Positions 46,388-58,582 of a stretch of 64,000 bases of DNA are shown here, one piece after another. A model generated the notes under the pieces. It had not been told where the DNA came from. It saw nothing but the letters and a program-made list of their open reading frames with translations, and made no database searches. Location of the stretch: contig NW_024465885.1 in assembly GCF_017591425.1 (NCBI RefSeq), forward strand, positions 31,938,501-32,002,500. The letters are read 5' to 3'. Position 1 is the first letter of the stretch. Every line of letters begins with the position of its first letter. The translations under genes and the position numbers were made by a program. The DNA comes from Ochotona curzoniae (taxonomy: Eukaryota; Chordata; Mammalia; Lagomorpha; Ochotonidae).

Positions 46388-46708
46388 AGGGCCTGGCATG
46401 GTAGCCTAGTAGCTAAAGTCCTCGCCAGGATCCTATCTGGGTGCCGATTCTAATCCAGGCAGCCCCGTTTCCCATCCAGCTCCCTGCTTGAGGCCCGGGA
46501 AAGTAGTGGAGGACGGCCCAATGTCTTGGGACATGGCACCTGTGTGGGAGACTTGGAAGGAGGTTCTGGCTCCTGGCTTCGGATGGGCTCAGCTCTAGCA
46601 ATTTTGGCCACTTAGAGAATGAACCAGCAGACTCAAGATCTTCCTCTCTGTCTCTGCTGCTTTGGGATTATCTGACTTTCCAATAAAAATAAATAGTGTT
46701 AAAAAAAA
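46388..46708 (+). mobile_element. CSINE, full-length copy
   Basis: GGGCCTGGCATGGTAGCCTAGTAGCTAAAG head, CCCATCCAGCTCCCTGCTTGAGGCCCGGGAAAG body, AATAAAAATAAATAGTG tail. It lies head to head with the minus-strand copy at 46048-46340, about 48 bases apart. Confidence 0.94.
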
Positions 46709-47250
46709 ACACTTTCTGTGAGTATAGTGTAACTCTCGTTGTGTCTTCATAACCCAGTAATAACTGATGTTTGGAAATATTTATTTAACTGAACTGCAAA
46801 TAGACATGAGCTCATTTTCCTCGTTACAAGAATAAACCTAAAGAAGATAATTGTTATTTGAACAAGTTTATGTATTTGGGGCAGGCAACTAATAGGGGGT
46901 AAATATTTGATTCATAATCTGTCTAGTCCTTTTCCTCTTGGATTCCTTAGTAATCTTAAAATAAAATGTTTCCTAGATAAAATAAATGCAAATTAATTTC
47001 TTTGAATAGCGTCATTCATCATCTGTGTGTTGAACTTGTAATTAATTAGTGAAGAAAATTAAACCTATTTGAACAAAAATTGTCAGAAATATTCCAAAGA
47101 CTTGATTTGCACATTTATAATTTTATTGAAAAATCCCTAAAAATAATTTTTAGTGGTTTCATATATCTTAATATATTTTTGTAAAGATTTAAAATGTGGT
47201 AAAAATATATTCAAATGCTGTATGTGACACATTTTAATAGAAAACACTTA
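46709..47250. other. Unassigned AT-rich DNA
   Basis: Nothing recognisable. Confidence 0.4.
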
Positions 47251-47493
47251 CGCACCCATCCAGCTCCCTTCCTGTGGCCTGGGAAAGCAGTCAAGGACTG
47301 CCCAAAGCCTTGGGACCCTGCACCCGTGTGGGAGACCCGGAAGATGCTCCAGGCTCCTGGCTTTGGTTTGGCTCAGCTCCAGCCTTTGCGGCTGCTTGGG
47401 GAGTAAATCAAGTGTGAAGATCTTCCTCTCTGTTTCTCCTCCTCTCTGCATATTTGCCTTTCCAATAAAAATAAATAAATCTTTCAAAAAATT
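47251..47493 (+). mobile_element. 5'-truncated CSINE
   Basis: Starts abruptly at CACCCATCCAGCTCCCTTCCTG and continues to a canonical tail AATAAAAATAAATAAATC. The tRNA-related head with the pol III boxes is absent although the rest is well preserved. Confidence 0.93.
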
Positions 47494-48985
47494 GAATCAA
47501 CAGAAGTTGAAATTTTTTGATTTGAATATGCGACCAAAAAGAAAATGACCACTAGAGGGTGCTGCTGCTCTTTAGCAAGGTGATTTGTAGCTATGAAACA
47601 CTACAGAATATTTAAAACCTAGAAATTTAGCATGCTAAGTTTGAATTGTGATATGAAACGTTCTAAGAGAAGAAAAATTAATTTAATTGCAGTTAATACT
47701 GTTTTTCAGACAATTTAGAGCTCTTGGCACTTGCCATTTGCATCAAACTAATTTTACTAGTCTTTAAGATGTACTTTTAGAAAAAAAATGCAATAAAAAA
47801 GACACGGGTGGCATTCCGGGATATTCTTGCTCAGATAAATCCTACTATCAACTCATTGTTAAAGGTTCCGCTTCCATAACATAAAATAATAATGGCAACA
47901 ATTGTTCAACTGTATTGACCAGCTTCCATTCCAAGGGCTATGATGGCTTTACTCCTACATGGTTTGTATTTTTAACATGGCATATTCATATGCTTACATA
48001 TCCACAGTGATAATGGAAGGGCAGATAGGATAATGACCAATTTGAAAGGGATTAAATGGAGAAGCTGAATGTCATTGCTTAGCTACATCACATAGGAGTT
48101 GGATTGTTAATTTACACTATGTACGTGCACATAGAGAAATGAAAAGGAGCATGAAGAAATATTTTCTATTAAATTGAAAGACAGTAAGGCTTATGATATT
48201 ATTACAGAAATTTAGCGTACAGATTTTGGATAGAGAAACTGAAAGTTGAATATTATGCTTGAATGATACTAGTATGATCATCAGTAAGAACTTACATGAC
48301 TATTATGAACTAAAATGCACATAACTATTATGAAAACATAGGGTATATTCTTTGTGTAAGAAATGGAGATGAGTGAAACAAAGCATGTACCCTAGGAAAC
48401 TGTTGGTTGCAGCAAACTAAAGAACTCCATGCAAGGATTGGAACCTGAACTTCGTTTTGACCGTGAGATTCAGATGGCTGAGGATGGCAAACTGAATGCG
48501 AAGAAAGAGTAAATGTGTGTTTGAAACATGCATGATGGCCATGAACTGCATAAGCCTTGCTCTGCTGATAACTTGTGGTAGGAATCTTCCATTGGAGGAA
48601 TCAAGGAAGATAAACTAGGGCCAGATGTTTTGTGTGGCTTTGGGTTCCATGCTGAGACGCTTTACTCTGATCCTAAGTGGTTAAATGGCATGTGTGACAG
48701 GATCAAAGCCAGTTTTAGGAAAACAAAACAAAGCACACACACACACATATCAAAAACAAACAAACAAACAAAAAAAACAGCAACAAAAAACTTTTATCAG
48801 ACAGATTCAGATGTGGAAACTCTTCTAGTGAGAGAAGACCAGTGAAGAACCTGATTTGCAAAAATGACTTGAGATGAAAGGAGTCTGAATGAAGACAGTG
48901 GTTGGCATGGTGAGGACAGTACTAAACCAGCAGCAACAGAGAATGTCAGGAGGGGCTGGCGGTGTGGTGAGGGGCTGCGGTCCAG
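47494..48985. other. Unassigned DNA
   Basis: No gene or transposon recognised. 48370-48860 has a somewhat coding-like composition and a 71-codon frame, but no protein family is recognisable. An A/C-rich simple stretch ((CA)n and (AAAC)n) lies at 48719-48790 and could be a decayed retroposon tail. Confidence 0.4.
48719..48790. repeat. A/C-rich low-complexity sequence
   Basis: AAACAAAACAAAG, (CA)6 and (AAAC)4-type runs in series. Confidence 0.85.
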
Positions 48986-48989
48986 TGCG

Positions 48990-49400
48990 CCTCAATGCTG
49001 CTTCAATCAAAATCCAAGAACACTGTTCTTCAAAATACATAAGATGATGCAAGACCATCTGGAAAAACAAGAGATCACAAATAGCCAAAGCTTTCCCGAA
49101 GAATTAAAATCAAGCTGGAAGAAATTGCAATTGCAGACTTCAAGACATACTACAGGACAGTAGAGAAACAGAGAAGCAGACCACTGGAACAGAATCGAAA
49201 ATCCAGAAGTGAGCCCACCAATGTACAGCCAACCAATCTTCCACAAGAAAACTGAGTATAACCTGGGGAAAAAAAGCTTGGTTTCTGCAACAAATACTGT
49301 TGGGGCAATTGTATAGCCACCTGAAGAGTTAAGAAGCAAGGCCTACACCTGTAACCTTATAGAAAAACCAGGATTAAATGGATCAAGGATCAATATCTGC
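48990..49400 (+). mobile_element. L1 ORF2 fragment (region after the reverse transcriptase)
   Basis: The DNA follows L1 ORF2 from the LKFIW-like region through GAAATTGCAATTGCAGACTTCAAGAC (49119), CAGACCACTGGAACAGAATCGAAAATCC (49177) and TTCCACAAGAAAACTGAG, up to the GTGGGGCAATTG / TACACC region (49300-49350). Several frameshifts and an internal gap. The 49400-49500 sequence may continue it weakly. Confidence 0.78.
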
Positions 49401-50225
49401 ACACAGTAATCATTAAATGGTTAGAGGTAGATTAGGAATGAAAAAGAGGGGAACATAACAGAAGCCTATAAATGTGTGAAAATATAGGCAATAAAAAATC
49501 ATATAGAAAGGAAAGATTAAAAAGCTACTATTGGGGTATGGTAAAATACTATGTCACAAACTTTTGGAAATGAGCTGTTTGAGAAATAGTGATCTAAAAT
49601 ATTTCGAAAAAAACCTATTGTGTGTGTGCACCAAAAGAGGAAAGGGAAAGTAAAGAAAGGAAATGGAAAGACCTATAGTGCAGAGCATAATTGAATGGCA
49701 AGGTGTCAGAGGAGAGAAAGTGCGAATCCAGGATCCAGGCTACAGCACCGGTCTGTGCTAACGTGGTGTTTGATAAGCCTGAAGAAAGCTGTTAGCCATG
49801 GGTTTAAGTGGGGATATTCTCAGCTATTTCAAATCCATTGTGCAATTATATGTTTGTCAAGCCAATCAATAAAAGCGAGATAGCTGCCAGCATCTCTGGG
49901 TTGTAGGGGATGGGAGCTCACACACATGCATTCTCACATGCACACACACAATTCACAAAGACGGGGGCACCACCATTATTCTGTCTGCCTCACCATGTTT
50001 CCATACACAGTCAGGGTCTCATAAGCATGCTGATTATCATGCGCTCATCACAATTATTGCTATAATCTGTCGTGTATGTTGACATAAAAATAAAAAAAAA
50101 AAAGAAAACAAATTTGTCCCTTAATATTCCGGGAAGGAATAACAATATCCCATCATATTGATTAGTGTTTTAAAGCTACCTATCTTTGCCATGTTAGCCT
50201 GTCAGATTTCAATTTGGGGGTGATG
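49401..50225. other. Unassigned DNA
   Basis: No gene. A purine-rich stretch lies at 49635-49675, a short CA-rich stretch at 49919-49950, and A-rich sequence at 50086-50107. Confidence 0.4.
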
Positions 50226-50227
50226 GA

Positions 50228-50490
50228 TGATCACAGTGGATAGGATGTCCGATGGGATGCTTGAATCTTTGCACGAAGTGTCCAAATCTAACAACAAAGA
50301 GCCTGTGTTCAACTTGTGGCTCAACTTCTGATCTAAGATGTCTGTTAATGCCTACTTGGAGACAGCAGAAGCTTCTGGCAAATGACCTAGCATTCTATCT
50401 TTTGCATGCATTTGTGGGGTAAACCAGTGGATGGAAGAACTATATCTGATTCTGTTTCTTCCTCTTTGTATTTCAAATAAACCAACATTG
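50228..50490 (+). mobile_element. CSINE, old copy
   Basis: GATAGGATGTCCGATGGGATGC head side, GCAGAAGCTTCTGGCAAATGACC body, GTAAACCAGTGGATGGAAGAAC and CTTCCTCTTTGTATTTCAAATAAACC at the 3' side. Confidence 0.72.
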
Positions 50491-52090
50491 AAAGCAGCCT
50501 TACATTTAGACTAGAGCATTTTTTATCATAAAGAACGAGGTTTATATCAGTCTAAGTTAACTCCTTTAAGCCTCAAATTCTGGAACATACTCAGTGAATA
50601 CAAATGAAAATATGAAACTTTTTCTGAGCTGCAAAAATTGCTAACGTGGATCAATTGGAAGGCACAGTACAATGCAAGGACTATCATGTAGCACCAGGAC
50701 ATAAGCCCATTACAGGATAAGTAAATGCATGGCTGACTTCTTGGCAATTATTGCATTTGACGTTTGAAAATGCTACTGTAGTTTTGCATCTATGTAGGTG
50801 ATTGAGTGTTTGCGTCCAACCAAACCTGGGATGCATGGCAGAATTCTGGCAGGGGCCCCTCAGGCTGTGAAACCACCGTTGCATCAACGAGGGGAAAATC
50901 CCATATCATCCCACCAAAAAGGGGCCGAGGTGACCCCTGTTTCGGCTTCCAGTTTAAGACAAGTTTAAAAAGGTCCCTTCTGCATCTCTTCTTCTGAGCT
51001 CTTACTACATTGTGTGTCAGGAGCCTCAGGTGATCACTGTCACATGTAAGAGTGCTAATTTGTTAAATTCACTAGTGTTACTGTACACTAACTTCTTATG
51101 CAGGACCTGTATCTTCAGAGTTATATTAGAATTATATATTAGAAATATTCATAATTTTTTCCAAGTAATGTCTTATGGATCTGGAGAGTTTTATTAGTAG
51201 GATGAGCTTAACATACATTAGCTCCTGGTGGCCTGTAAGTTGGCTGACCAATGACCGCTAAATCAGTGCCACAACTAGGCTCCTACAGGGGGAGTGTTTA
51301 CCTTCTGCCTCTTCATGTTTTACCAGGCCTTCCTGGGGTAGGACACCCTGAGTGCTCTGGGGCAGAGCTCGTACCTTCCTTACTTTGGATTTCTCTGCTC
51401 ATCTACTTAAGATTCTTGTGTTCCTCGATTGCCAGTCCATGACTTGTTAGACTATAAACTAGTAGATTGCTTGCCCCTGCCTTAAAGTGTATAAAGTTCT
51501 GCAAAATCTTGTTAGAATATTACAAACTTCCTGGTTTATTGTAAATGAAAACCAGTTTAAATCTTTTACTGTCTGCTACGTGACTAGTAGGTCTTCTAAC
51601 AGAATGTTTTCAGTGCTGTGCTTTGAGTTCTAGGCTATGTGTCATCCTGAAACTCTCGGGGCTTGAAACGATTGGTAAAGTAATTGCCTCCTGTTTGATT
51701 TGCCGACTACCAGGCAAAGAATAACTCGGCCAAATATGTAAAAAAGTATTTAGATGATCTTTATTTCAGGGAATCACAGTCGTGGGCTTCCCTTCCCCAT
51801 GCAGCAGAAATCCAAAGTTTTTAAGATCGTATTAAAAGAGTGAGAAATTGTGAAGCAGATAATGAGCTATGTGATATTTGAGGTTACATTGTAGGTACGG
51901 CAGTATCCAATTTATGTATGATTCCCAAAAGGTTCCATATGTATTCATTGCTTTCACCACTCAGGGTAAACAATTAGCACTTGTAATCTTGTCCTGTGAC
52001 ATTAAGTCCTAGCCTACTTAATATACTGAAGTCAAACATCGGAAATGGGAATTCAATCCAGGTTCCCTTGTGAATTTTACAGAGCCAAAC
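50491..52090. other. Unassigned DNA, possible LTR remnant at 50780-51030
   Basis: 50800-50960 is richer in GC and ends with a TTTAAAAAGG element (50965-50974), then TCTTCTTCTGAGCTC. That layout could be an LTR promoter, but I cannot name a family and saw no second LTR. 51200-51480 is also less AT-rich and unassigned. Confidence 0.25.
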
Positions 52091-52094
52091 CCTT

Positions 52095-52215
52095 GAGCTA
52101 TCTGCTGGAATGTTCCAGAATGTGCATGGGCAGGGAACTGGCTTGGGAACAAAGCCTGAAATCAAACCTAAGCACTCCAATTTGGATGAGGGCACCTTCA
52201 TTGAGAACTTGATTG
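52095..52215 (-). mobile_element. CSINE fragment, old
   Basis: GGGCAGGGAACTGGCTTGGGAACAAAGCCTGAAATCAAACCTAAGCACTCC followed by TTGGATGAGGGCACC corresponds to the 5' half of a CSINE read in antisense. Rest lost. Confidence 0.5.
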
Positions 52216-54545
52216 CCACATCAAATATGCATCATTGTTTTACATTTTTTAAGTTTTTTGAAGTTACACGCATAGCAATAGATTTCCAATGGTAATTGAA
52301 AGAGTGTACCTCTTCAGACAAAACCAATCTAAATATGTTTAAGGTCAAAAACTTTAATCTTGTCCTGCTACAGACATGTACCTATACATGTTACACATGT
52401 GGATTCACTGACAGGAAGAAGGCTGTCAGTGTTTCTTTTCTAAAAATCTGATTACACCATGATATCTGGGTGATGGCAATTAGGTGTGTTGAAAATCTCC
52501 ACAAAGTTTGTTTCATTTTCAATGTTTCCTTGCTATAACATTACAGAAAATGAAACTTTAATACTCAATAGAGGAAAGGTAACAGGCTTCTCAGAAACAG
52601 TGGTGACCTGTTGAGGGGTTCATCCTGCAGAACATCCTGATAGCTTAGGGTGTCATCGTATTTGCTAAATTTCAACTCACTGCTACATTGAATTGGAAGT
52701 TTGGCTTGAGAATTCAAACTCACTCAATCAGGTAGGGCATGTCTTGGGGGTGATATATTCATTTTACTTCCTTCCTCAGGCTTATGCGTAATAAACACAT
52801 CTAGAAATATTTTGGAACTTTTCCTTCTATTTCATATCTCTCTTTAACCTAATTCCCAACCTCATCATATTTTCACACTCTCCATTCTTGTCTCCTTAAT
52901 CTGAGAGCATTCTTTTTCCTTTGACACAATCTCAGCTCTCCATGAAATATGTTAGCAAAAATAAAAGTTCCAGCTGAGGAAGCAGCTCATCAGCCACCTT
53001 GTGGTGACTTCCTGGGTATTCTGACCCCACACTGCTTTGGTGCTGCTGCGTAGGTGGCTCTGCTGGTTGTTGTACAGACCTGCGCTGCTTCTCTCCTGAC
53101 TTGTCATAATGTCAGAATCATGCTGGTGGAACTATTCCCCCATTTCACTGGGACACCATGGACACAAATAAACCGTGCTATTTTATCTCCAGAACTTTGT
53201 GATCAATGTTGGGATTCAGTGGGTGCCTAAAACGTGAATTTATAAACACATTTATATCTACCTTACCTTTCAGGGTAAGATAAGACACACTCCTTGGTTA
53301 AGATAAGAACATTTTTTTTCAGTCTTACACATTACAGATTACTCAGAGGACTAAGAAATGTTCTCTTGATAATTATTATAATATGTTACTATACTATAAC
53401 TGTTTGTCCTTTCTCAACACCTGTGTGAGAAAGGGCAAAATCATAGAATTATTTCCAATGATTTGGTTGTATTTTAAGATAAATTTTCCAAATCCAGTAA
53501 GATTTTACTTCAGAAAATATAGTAGTGGAAAGTTTTGCATATGTTTAAGATAGATGCTTTGGAAATTCCTATACATTTCCAAAGTCTAGACAAGAAGTGG
53601 TCATTTTATGTAAAAGAGAAGTATAACGCAAACACTGTACAGCATCAGCAGTCTTCCCAAATGCTAACAATATACAGTGCACAGTGTGGTGGACATTTTG
53701 CAATGCCGTTCAAATAATACTGTATGAGTTTTATAAAGTTATATAATGTGACACATTGGTGACCCCTACTTGGTTGAGTAGGAAAATGTTAGAGGAATGA
53801 TAAAAAGTAGAACAAGATTGGTAGATTCCTTCTGTGTTTCATATCATCATTTATTATTCTGGGAATTTAGGACTAAACCTGTTTGAGGAGGTTGGCAGAT
53901 GGGATTATTTCGGTCCAATTTAACATTTGACTCATATTCTTTGCTTGCTGCTATAATTACATTTTTGTATGGCTTGGTTTTGTAATGCTCCATGTGGCAG
54001 TCACCTCACTAGAACTGTGAATTCCTCATCTGCAATTCTCTGCTTCATTCCCATTTATTCTTGGAGCACATGGCAGTTTCTAATTCAGAGTAAGGCTTGG
54101 AACTGACTTTTTAAGTACTCAGATGACTACTTTTTCTGATCAATGCTTACATTACTGTGAAAATCAGTGCTCCTAAACATGCAAGTGTCCATGTGACACA
54201 TTTCCTTTGCTCAGTCCATCAGGGGAGGGGTGAGGAAGGGACAAGTAGATATGTACCATGCAAAGAAAATTCTAGTCAACAACACAAGGTGATGTGTCAT
54301 TAGTAACAGGAGGCATTATGGGCATATTTGAAGCTTCATTTAGTTGTTTTACTCATACTGATAGATAAGGTAATAAAAATCAAAGTAGAATGGATTACAG
54401 TTAGGGAACTCTGAACTTAGAATTCTGACTTATCATCAGGTTCCAAAAATATTTTAGTATGTTAAGTCCATAGGGTGAATTTGATTTGGCAACATTTAAC
54501 AGTGTTGAATGGAAATTCAAGTCTGAATATCAAAGAATGATATTT
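52216..54545. other. Unassigned DNA, possible LTR-like remnant at 52977-53230
   Basis: Mostly repeat-free. 52977-53230 is GC-richer and contains AATAAA at 53168 followed by TTTTATCTCC and TTGGGATTCAGTGGGTGCC, reminiscent of an R/U5 end of a solo LTR. The identification is weak. No coding region seen. Confidence 0.3.
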
Positions 54546-54549
54546 CCTT

Positions 54550-55145
54550 GGAATTTATTTATTCTTAAAAATATATTAAATAAATAGATTTCTTATTTTT
54601 CATGATAGGTTTAGGAGCATGGGAGGGAGGATCCCTTCTAATCTTCCTTCTCCCTCCCAATATCACCATCATATTATTTATACTCAAGTTATTAAAATAG
54701 CATAAGTTTAACTTTATGATATATAATGTATCATGCTATGACAAGCAGAGAAAAAGGAAAAAATATAAAGTAACAAAGTAAAAATATAATGAAAAATAAA
54801 AATGGAAATTATATTATTATACATATTTTGCATACTGCATTATTTTCCAGTATGCTAATCTCTGTTAAAAAGTTAGCCTTTTCTGTGCTCTATATCTTAG
54901 TTGTCACATATATGAAATGACATATATTTGTCTTCTTAGGATTGGCTTATTTTACTAAATATAATCATTTCCATCTGGGTCTATTTTGTTGCAAACCTTA
55001 AGATATTGTGCATTTTTTCTAATGGCTAATTAGTATTCTATGGGGGAAGTGTACCACATCTTCAGTTTCCATCATATGTTGGTTTCATTTTTACTTTATT
55101 CTTTTTTTTACAACTGGAATGGATACAGAATTCACCATTGAGATT
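54550..55145 (-). mobile_element. L1 3' end: ORF2 C-terminus and 3' UTR
   Basis: Minus-strand reading: 55090-54930 matches the ORF2 C-terminal segment (GGTACACTTCCCCCATAGAATACTAATTAGCC, the TMEYYAAIK-type region), followed by 3' UTR with a purine tract (GGGAGGGAGAAGGAAG, 54665-54640) and an A/T-rich end at 54600-54550. Strongly 5'-truncated at about 55145. Confidence 0.65.
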
Positions 55146-55431
55146 ATACCAGGACGTCAAGCAGTCCATGAATCAGAGAATTAGAGTGGATACTTTTGAT
55201 ATTCCATGATATATTTCCTTGAAAAACTTCACAATTCTGCTGCATTGACAATGCGCAGCAGTCCACATGTTGACCTGGATGCCTGCAATTTGGAAATTGG
55301 TTGGTGCTTTCATGTTTCAGCACTATCTCTGAAGCTGCTGAAAACATATTATCCACGAACATGGTACCCTTGAGTTGGAAGTCAGTGAGTACTCCTGAGG
55401 TCAAAATGGAAAAACAAACAAAAGAAAAAAA
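55146..55431. other. Unassigned DNA before the GA tract
   Basis: Nothing recognisable. It ends in AAACAAACAAAAGAAAAAAACG, which may be a decayed tail from which the GA repeat arose. Confidence 0.35.
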
Positions 55432-55440
55432 CGAGAGAGA

Positions 55441-55492
<52 letters not shown>
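55432..55492. repeat. (GA)n microsatellite
   Basis: About 30 GA units with a single GG interruption at 55443. It accounts for the RERERE / LSLSLS open frames on both strands. Confidence 0.97.
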
Positions 55493-55495
<3 letters not shown>

Positions 55496-55659
55496 GATGC
55501 CTCCTGTGGAACAATTCTGTGTTGCATCCAGTTCAGTTCCTCAGAAGGTCCCTGTTACCACATGCAAGGACCAGAACAATGATACACACATTTTGCCATT
55601 TCCTCCTTTCCCATCTGCATCTCTTATTCTTTCTCTCTCTCTCTTTTGTTAGTATTTCT

Positions 55660-55985
55660 TTTCAGATTTATTTTTATTGGAAAGTTAGATATACAGAGAG
55701 GAGTAGAGACAAAGAGGAAGTTCTTTTGTCTGATGATTCACTCCTTAAGAGGCAGCAACGCCTGGAGCTGAGCAAATTCGAAGCCAGAAGCCCAGACTTT
55801 ATTCTTCCGGGTATCCCATGCTGGTGCAGACTCCCAAGGCTTTGGGCCGTCCTCAACTTCCTTCCCAGGCCACAAGCAGGGAGCTGGATGGGAAGTGCAG
55901 GAGCCAGGATTAGAACTGGTGCCTATAAGGGATCCCAGTGAGTTCAAGGCGAAGTCTTTATCCACTAGGCTACAACTCTGAGCCC
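55660..55985 (-). mobile_element. CSINE, full-length copy
   Basis: Antisense tail CAGATTTATTTTTATTGGAAAGTTAG, GGAGTAGAGACAAAGAGGAAG, CCACAAGCAGGGAGCTGGATGGGAAG, and head TTCAAGGCGAAGTCTTTATCCACTAGGCTACAACTCTGAGCCC. Confidence 0.94.
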
Positions 55986-56611
55986 TCCTGTTCTCTCTTA
56001 CCTGATGCTGGTGATACTTGCCAGAATCTGCATGTGAGGTTGTGCTTTCTTTTTGTTTTATTTATTTTTGTTTATTTGTTATTTTGTTTTGAGCTTTGTG
56101 TCCAGAAGCCATTAAAAATACAGCAAAACTCCAAGGAAACTGCAGAGACTTCAACATGTCTTCTGAATGAAGGGTTGGGATTCATTCAATCCATTTCCCT
56201 GAGAATTAGGAGATTAGGAAGCCAAGAATGAATTCCTGATAGGAAACAATGCTTGAATTTACTATTAAATTGACACAAGCCAAGGTTTATGATATTTTAC
56301 TGACTGAAGGAGAACAAACATGTATTCCAACACTGGTGATCAATTGGAGGAAATTTTCAGAATTCTGAATTTGTGAATCGTGGGAGGTGATTTCACTTTC
56401 TGAATTCTATAGTACTTATCTTTACGTTTATAATGCATAACTCTTCAAAACACACACACATGCCCACGATGTGAATGACAGTTATTCTCTAATATATTTG
56501 AGCAATATTTTCACATAGAGTTTGAAAATAGATTTAAAATGGTGGAAATAAGGCTGAGTATCAGTTTGATTTTATTTTGAACTTTGATTTTTAGTGTACA
56601 TTGTGTCATTG
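55986..56611. other. Unassigned AT-rich DNA
   Basis: Nothing recognisable apart from a short CA run at 56450-56460. Confidence 0.4.
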
Positions 56612-56930
56612 TTTTTAAAAGATTTTGTGTATTTTTCTTGGGGAAGTAGATCCACAGAGAGAAGGAGAGACAGAAAGATGCTCTGTGTGTTGGTTCACTC
56701 TCCAAGCAGCTACAATGTCTGGAGTTGACATTACCAGAAGCCAGGACCCTGGAGCTTCTTTTTCCAATTTGGGCTCAGGGTCCTGAAGTTCTGAGCTATT
56801 GTCCCTTGCCCTGAAGGACCACAGTTGGGAGCTGGATTGGAAGTGGAGCAGCCATGACATGATCACGCTCCTATATGGGATCCCAGTTTAGGAAAGGTGA
56901 GTATTTAGCCATTGAGCCATCACAGCAGTT
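56612..56930 (-). mobile_element. CSINE, older copy
   Basis: AAAGATTTTGTGTATTTTTCTTGG tail side, CCACAGAGAGAAGGAGAGACAGAAAG, GGGAGCTGGATTGGAAGTGGAGCAGCC, and the head ending GAGCCATCACAGCAG. Confidence 0.9.
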
Positions 56931-56944
56931 TTGCACATTATCTT

Positions 56945-57252
56945 TGTTAAAAACACTTATTTTATTATTTTATGATACAGTTCCATAGGCTCTTTGATTT
57001 CCCTTACCCATCCCCCAACTCCATCCTCCCCATTTGATTTCCTTTATATTGTTATAACAGCATAGTCTTTGATAGTCATAAGTTCATCATTCTGCTTTTT
57101 ATGTGTATCAGAACATTGTGGTCAGAGACAATGGCAGAGAGTTCAGCATCTTACTGTCAAGATAAATTTAAGTTTCACTGGGAGTCCATCTTTGACTTGG
57201 AAGCAGACATGCATACTACATTGCATCTTCACAGCTTCTTCAGTTAATAATA
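56945..57252 (-). mobile_element. L1 3' UTR fragment
   Basis: Shares GACAATGGCAGAGAGTTCAGCATC, TACTGTCAAGATA and the C-rich block CCCATCCCCCAACTCCATCCTCCCC with the 3' UTR of the L1 at 19776. It is flanked by two CSINEs pointing away from each other. Confidence 0.75.
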
Positions 57253-57257
57253 CAGCA

Positions 57258-57582
57258 TGTCAGAACTGGCACAGCAGGCTACTCGTGCACCCTGTGTCAG
57301 TATCCCATACAGGCTCTAGTTCTAGTCCTGCTTGTTCTACTTCCATCCCAGCTCTCAACTGTAGCCCAGGAAAGCAGCAATAGATAGCCCACATCCTTGG
57401 GTTCCTGCACCTGTATGAGAGACATGGAAGAAGCTCCTGAAACCCAGCTTCAAATCAACTCCTTTTTAGCCATAGTGGCCATTTGAGGAGTGAACCAGCA
57501 GATGGAAAACCTTCTCTATCTCTCCTTCTCCTTCTGTAAAATATACCTTTCGAAAATAAATAAATCCTCATTTAAAAAAAGA
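57258..57582 (+). mobile_element. CSINE, older copy
   Basis: GAACTGGCACAGCAGGCTAC head, TTGGGTTCCTGCACCTGTATGAGAGACATGGAAGAAGCTCC body, AAATAAATAAATCC tail. Confidence 0.9.
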
Positions 57583-57692
57583 ACATATCAGACAGTGAAA
57601 GTTAAGCATGGGCGACAGGAAAGCCCATTCCGTTCCCCCATCCAAAAAAATCCATGCATGCAAGTTGATAGACTGGTTGGCAGAGTTATTGA

Positions 57693-57693
<1 letters not shown>

Positions 57694-57741
<48 letters not shown>
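57694..57741. repeat. (TG)n microsatellite
   Basis: 24 uninterrupted TG units. Produces the CVCVCV frame. Confidence 0.97.
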
Positions 57742-57742
<1 letters not shown>

Positions 57743-58582
57743 TAGCTTTATTAGGCATTTCATAAAAGCTTCCATATAGAGTTACCTAACATGCTCACAT
57801 GTGCTATGGTTAACACTCCATGAATTACCTTACCAAAGAAAACATCTATTAAATGTATTATTTGTTTTCAAATGGTTGGGCTGTTTGACTGCTTGACTGC
57901 ATTTGTCACGCTTTATTGGTTATTCTGACTTCACACATCTGCTGTCTTGATTTTAAAGATGTGAGATTGCACCTAGCATAAAGGTGCATGCCATCCATGG
58001 AGTCTGATTAGCTTGGGCCCATCTATGGCAGACAGTATGATAGCAAGGTACTCATGAAATTCTCTTCTGGCGTTATGGAATTGTGCTATAGCTTCTGTTT
58101 GAAATAAAGTGAAACTTGCACTGAAAAGGCCTGGTTTTATTCCTGCTTCTGTCATTAAATCATTTTAATATCTTGTCACTCACTTTCCTGATCTCTAGAG
58201 GTTTTAACATTAGGTAGATATTGATTTCATTTTTGCCTCCAGACTATACCTTTCTCTCTTGAGATTCTTTAGAAAATAGCATATAGGAAAAAAACTTGCT
58301 GGTCTGTGTTTCATTTACTAGATATATTTTAGTCCTTAGGTACATAGTTGAAATAGCAATAAATATTTTAAAATATTGAAATTTTTGAATAGTAGAATCA
58401 TAATAAATAATATATGGCATACTAAATCAGCATCAAGTCCTTTCAGTCTCCATGATACCTAATCTAAAAAAATATTAGAAATATGATAGCACATTTTTCT
58501 ATGATGCAAACAATGCCTAAATGATTAAAATCATGGAAAACCTCAATCATAGGGTGGATAATGTCAAAACAGCCTATCATGA
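57742..58582. other. Unassigned AT-rich DNA
   Basis: No repeat or gene recognised. Confidence 0.4.

Noticed and set aside
48630..48845. Coding-like stretch considered as a processed pseudogene
   Set aside because: The short frame gives no recognisable protein and the A/C-rich sequence following it is simple repeat. Identity could not be supported.
55144..55582. Frames with LSLSLS and RERERE repeats on opposite strands
   Set aside because: Translation of the (GA)n microsatellite, not a low-complexity protein.
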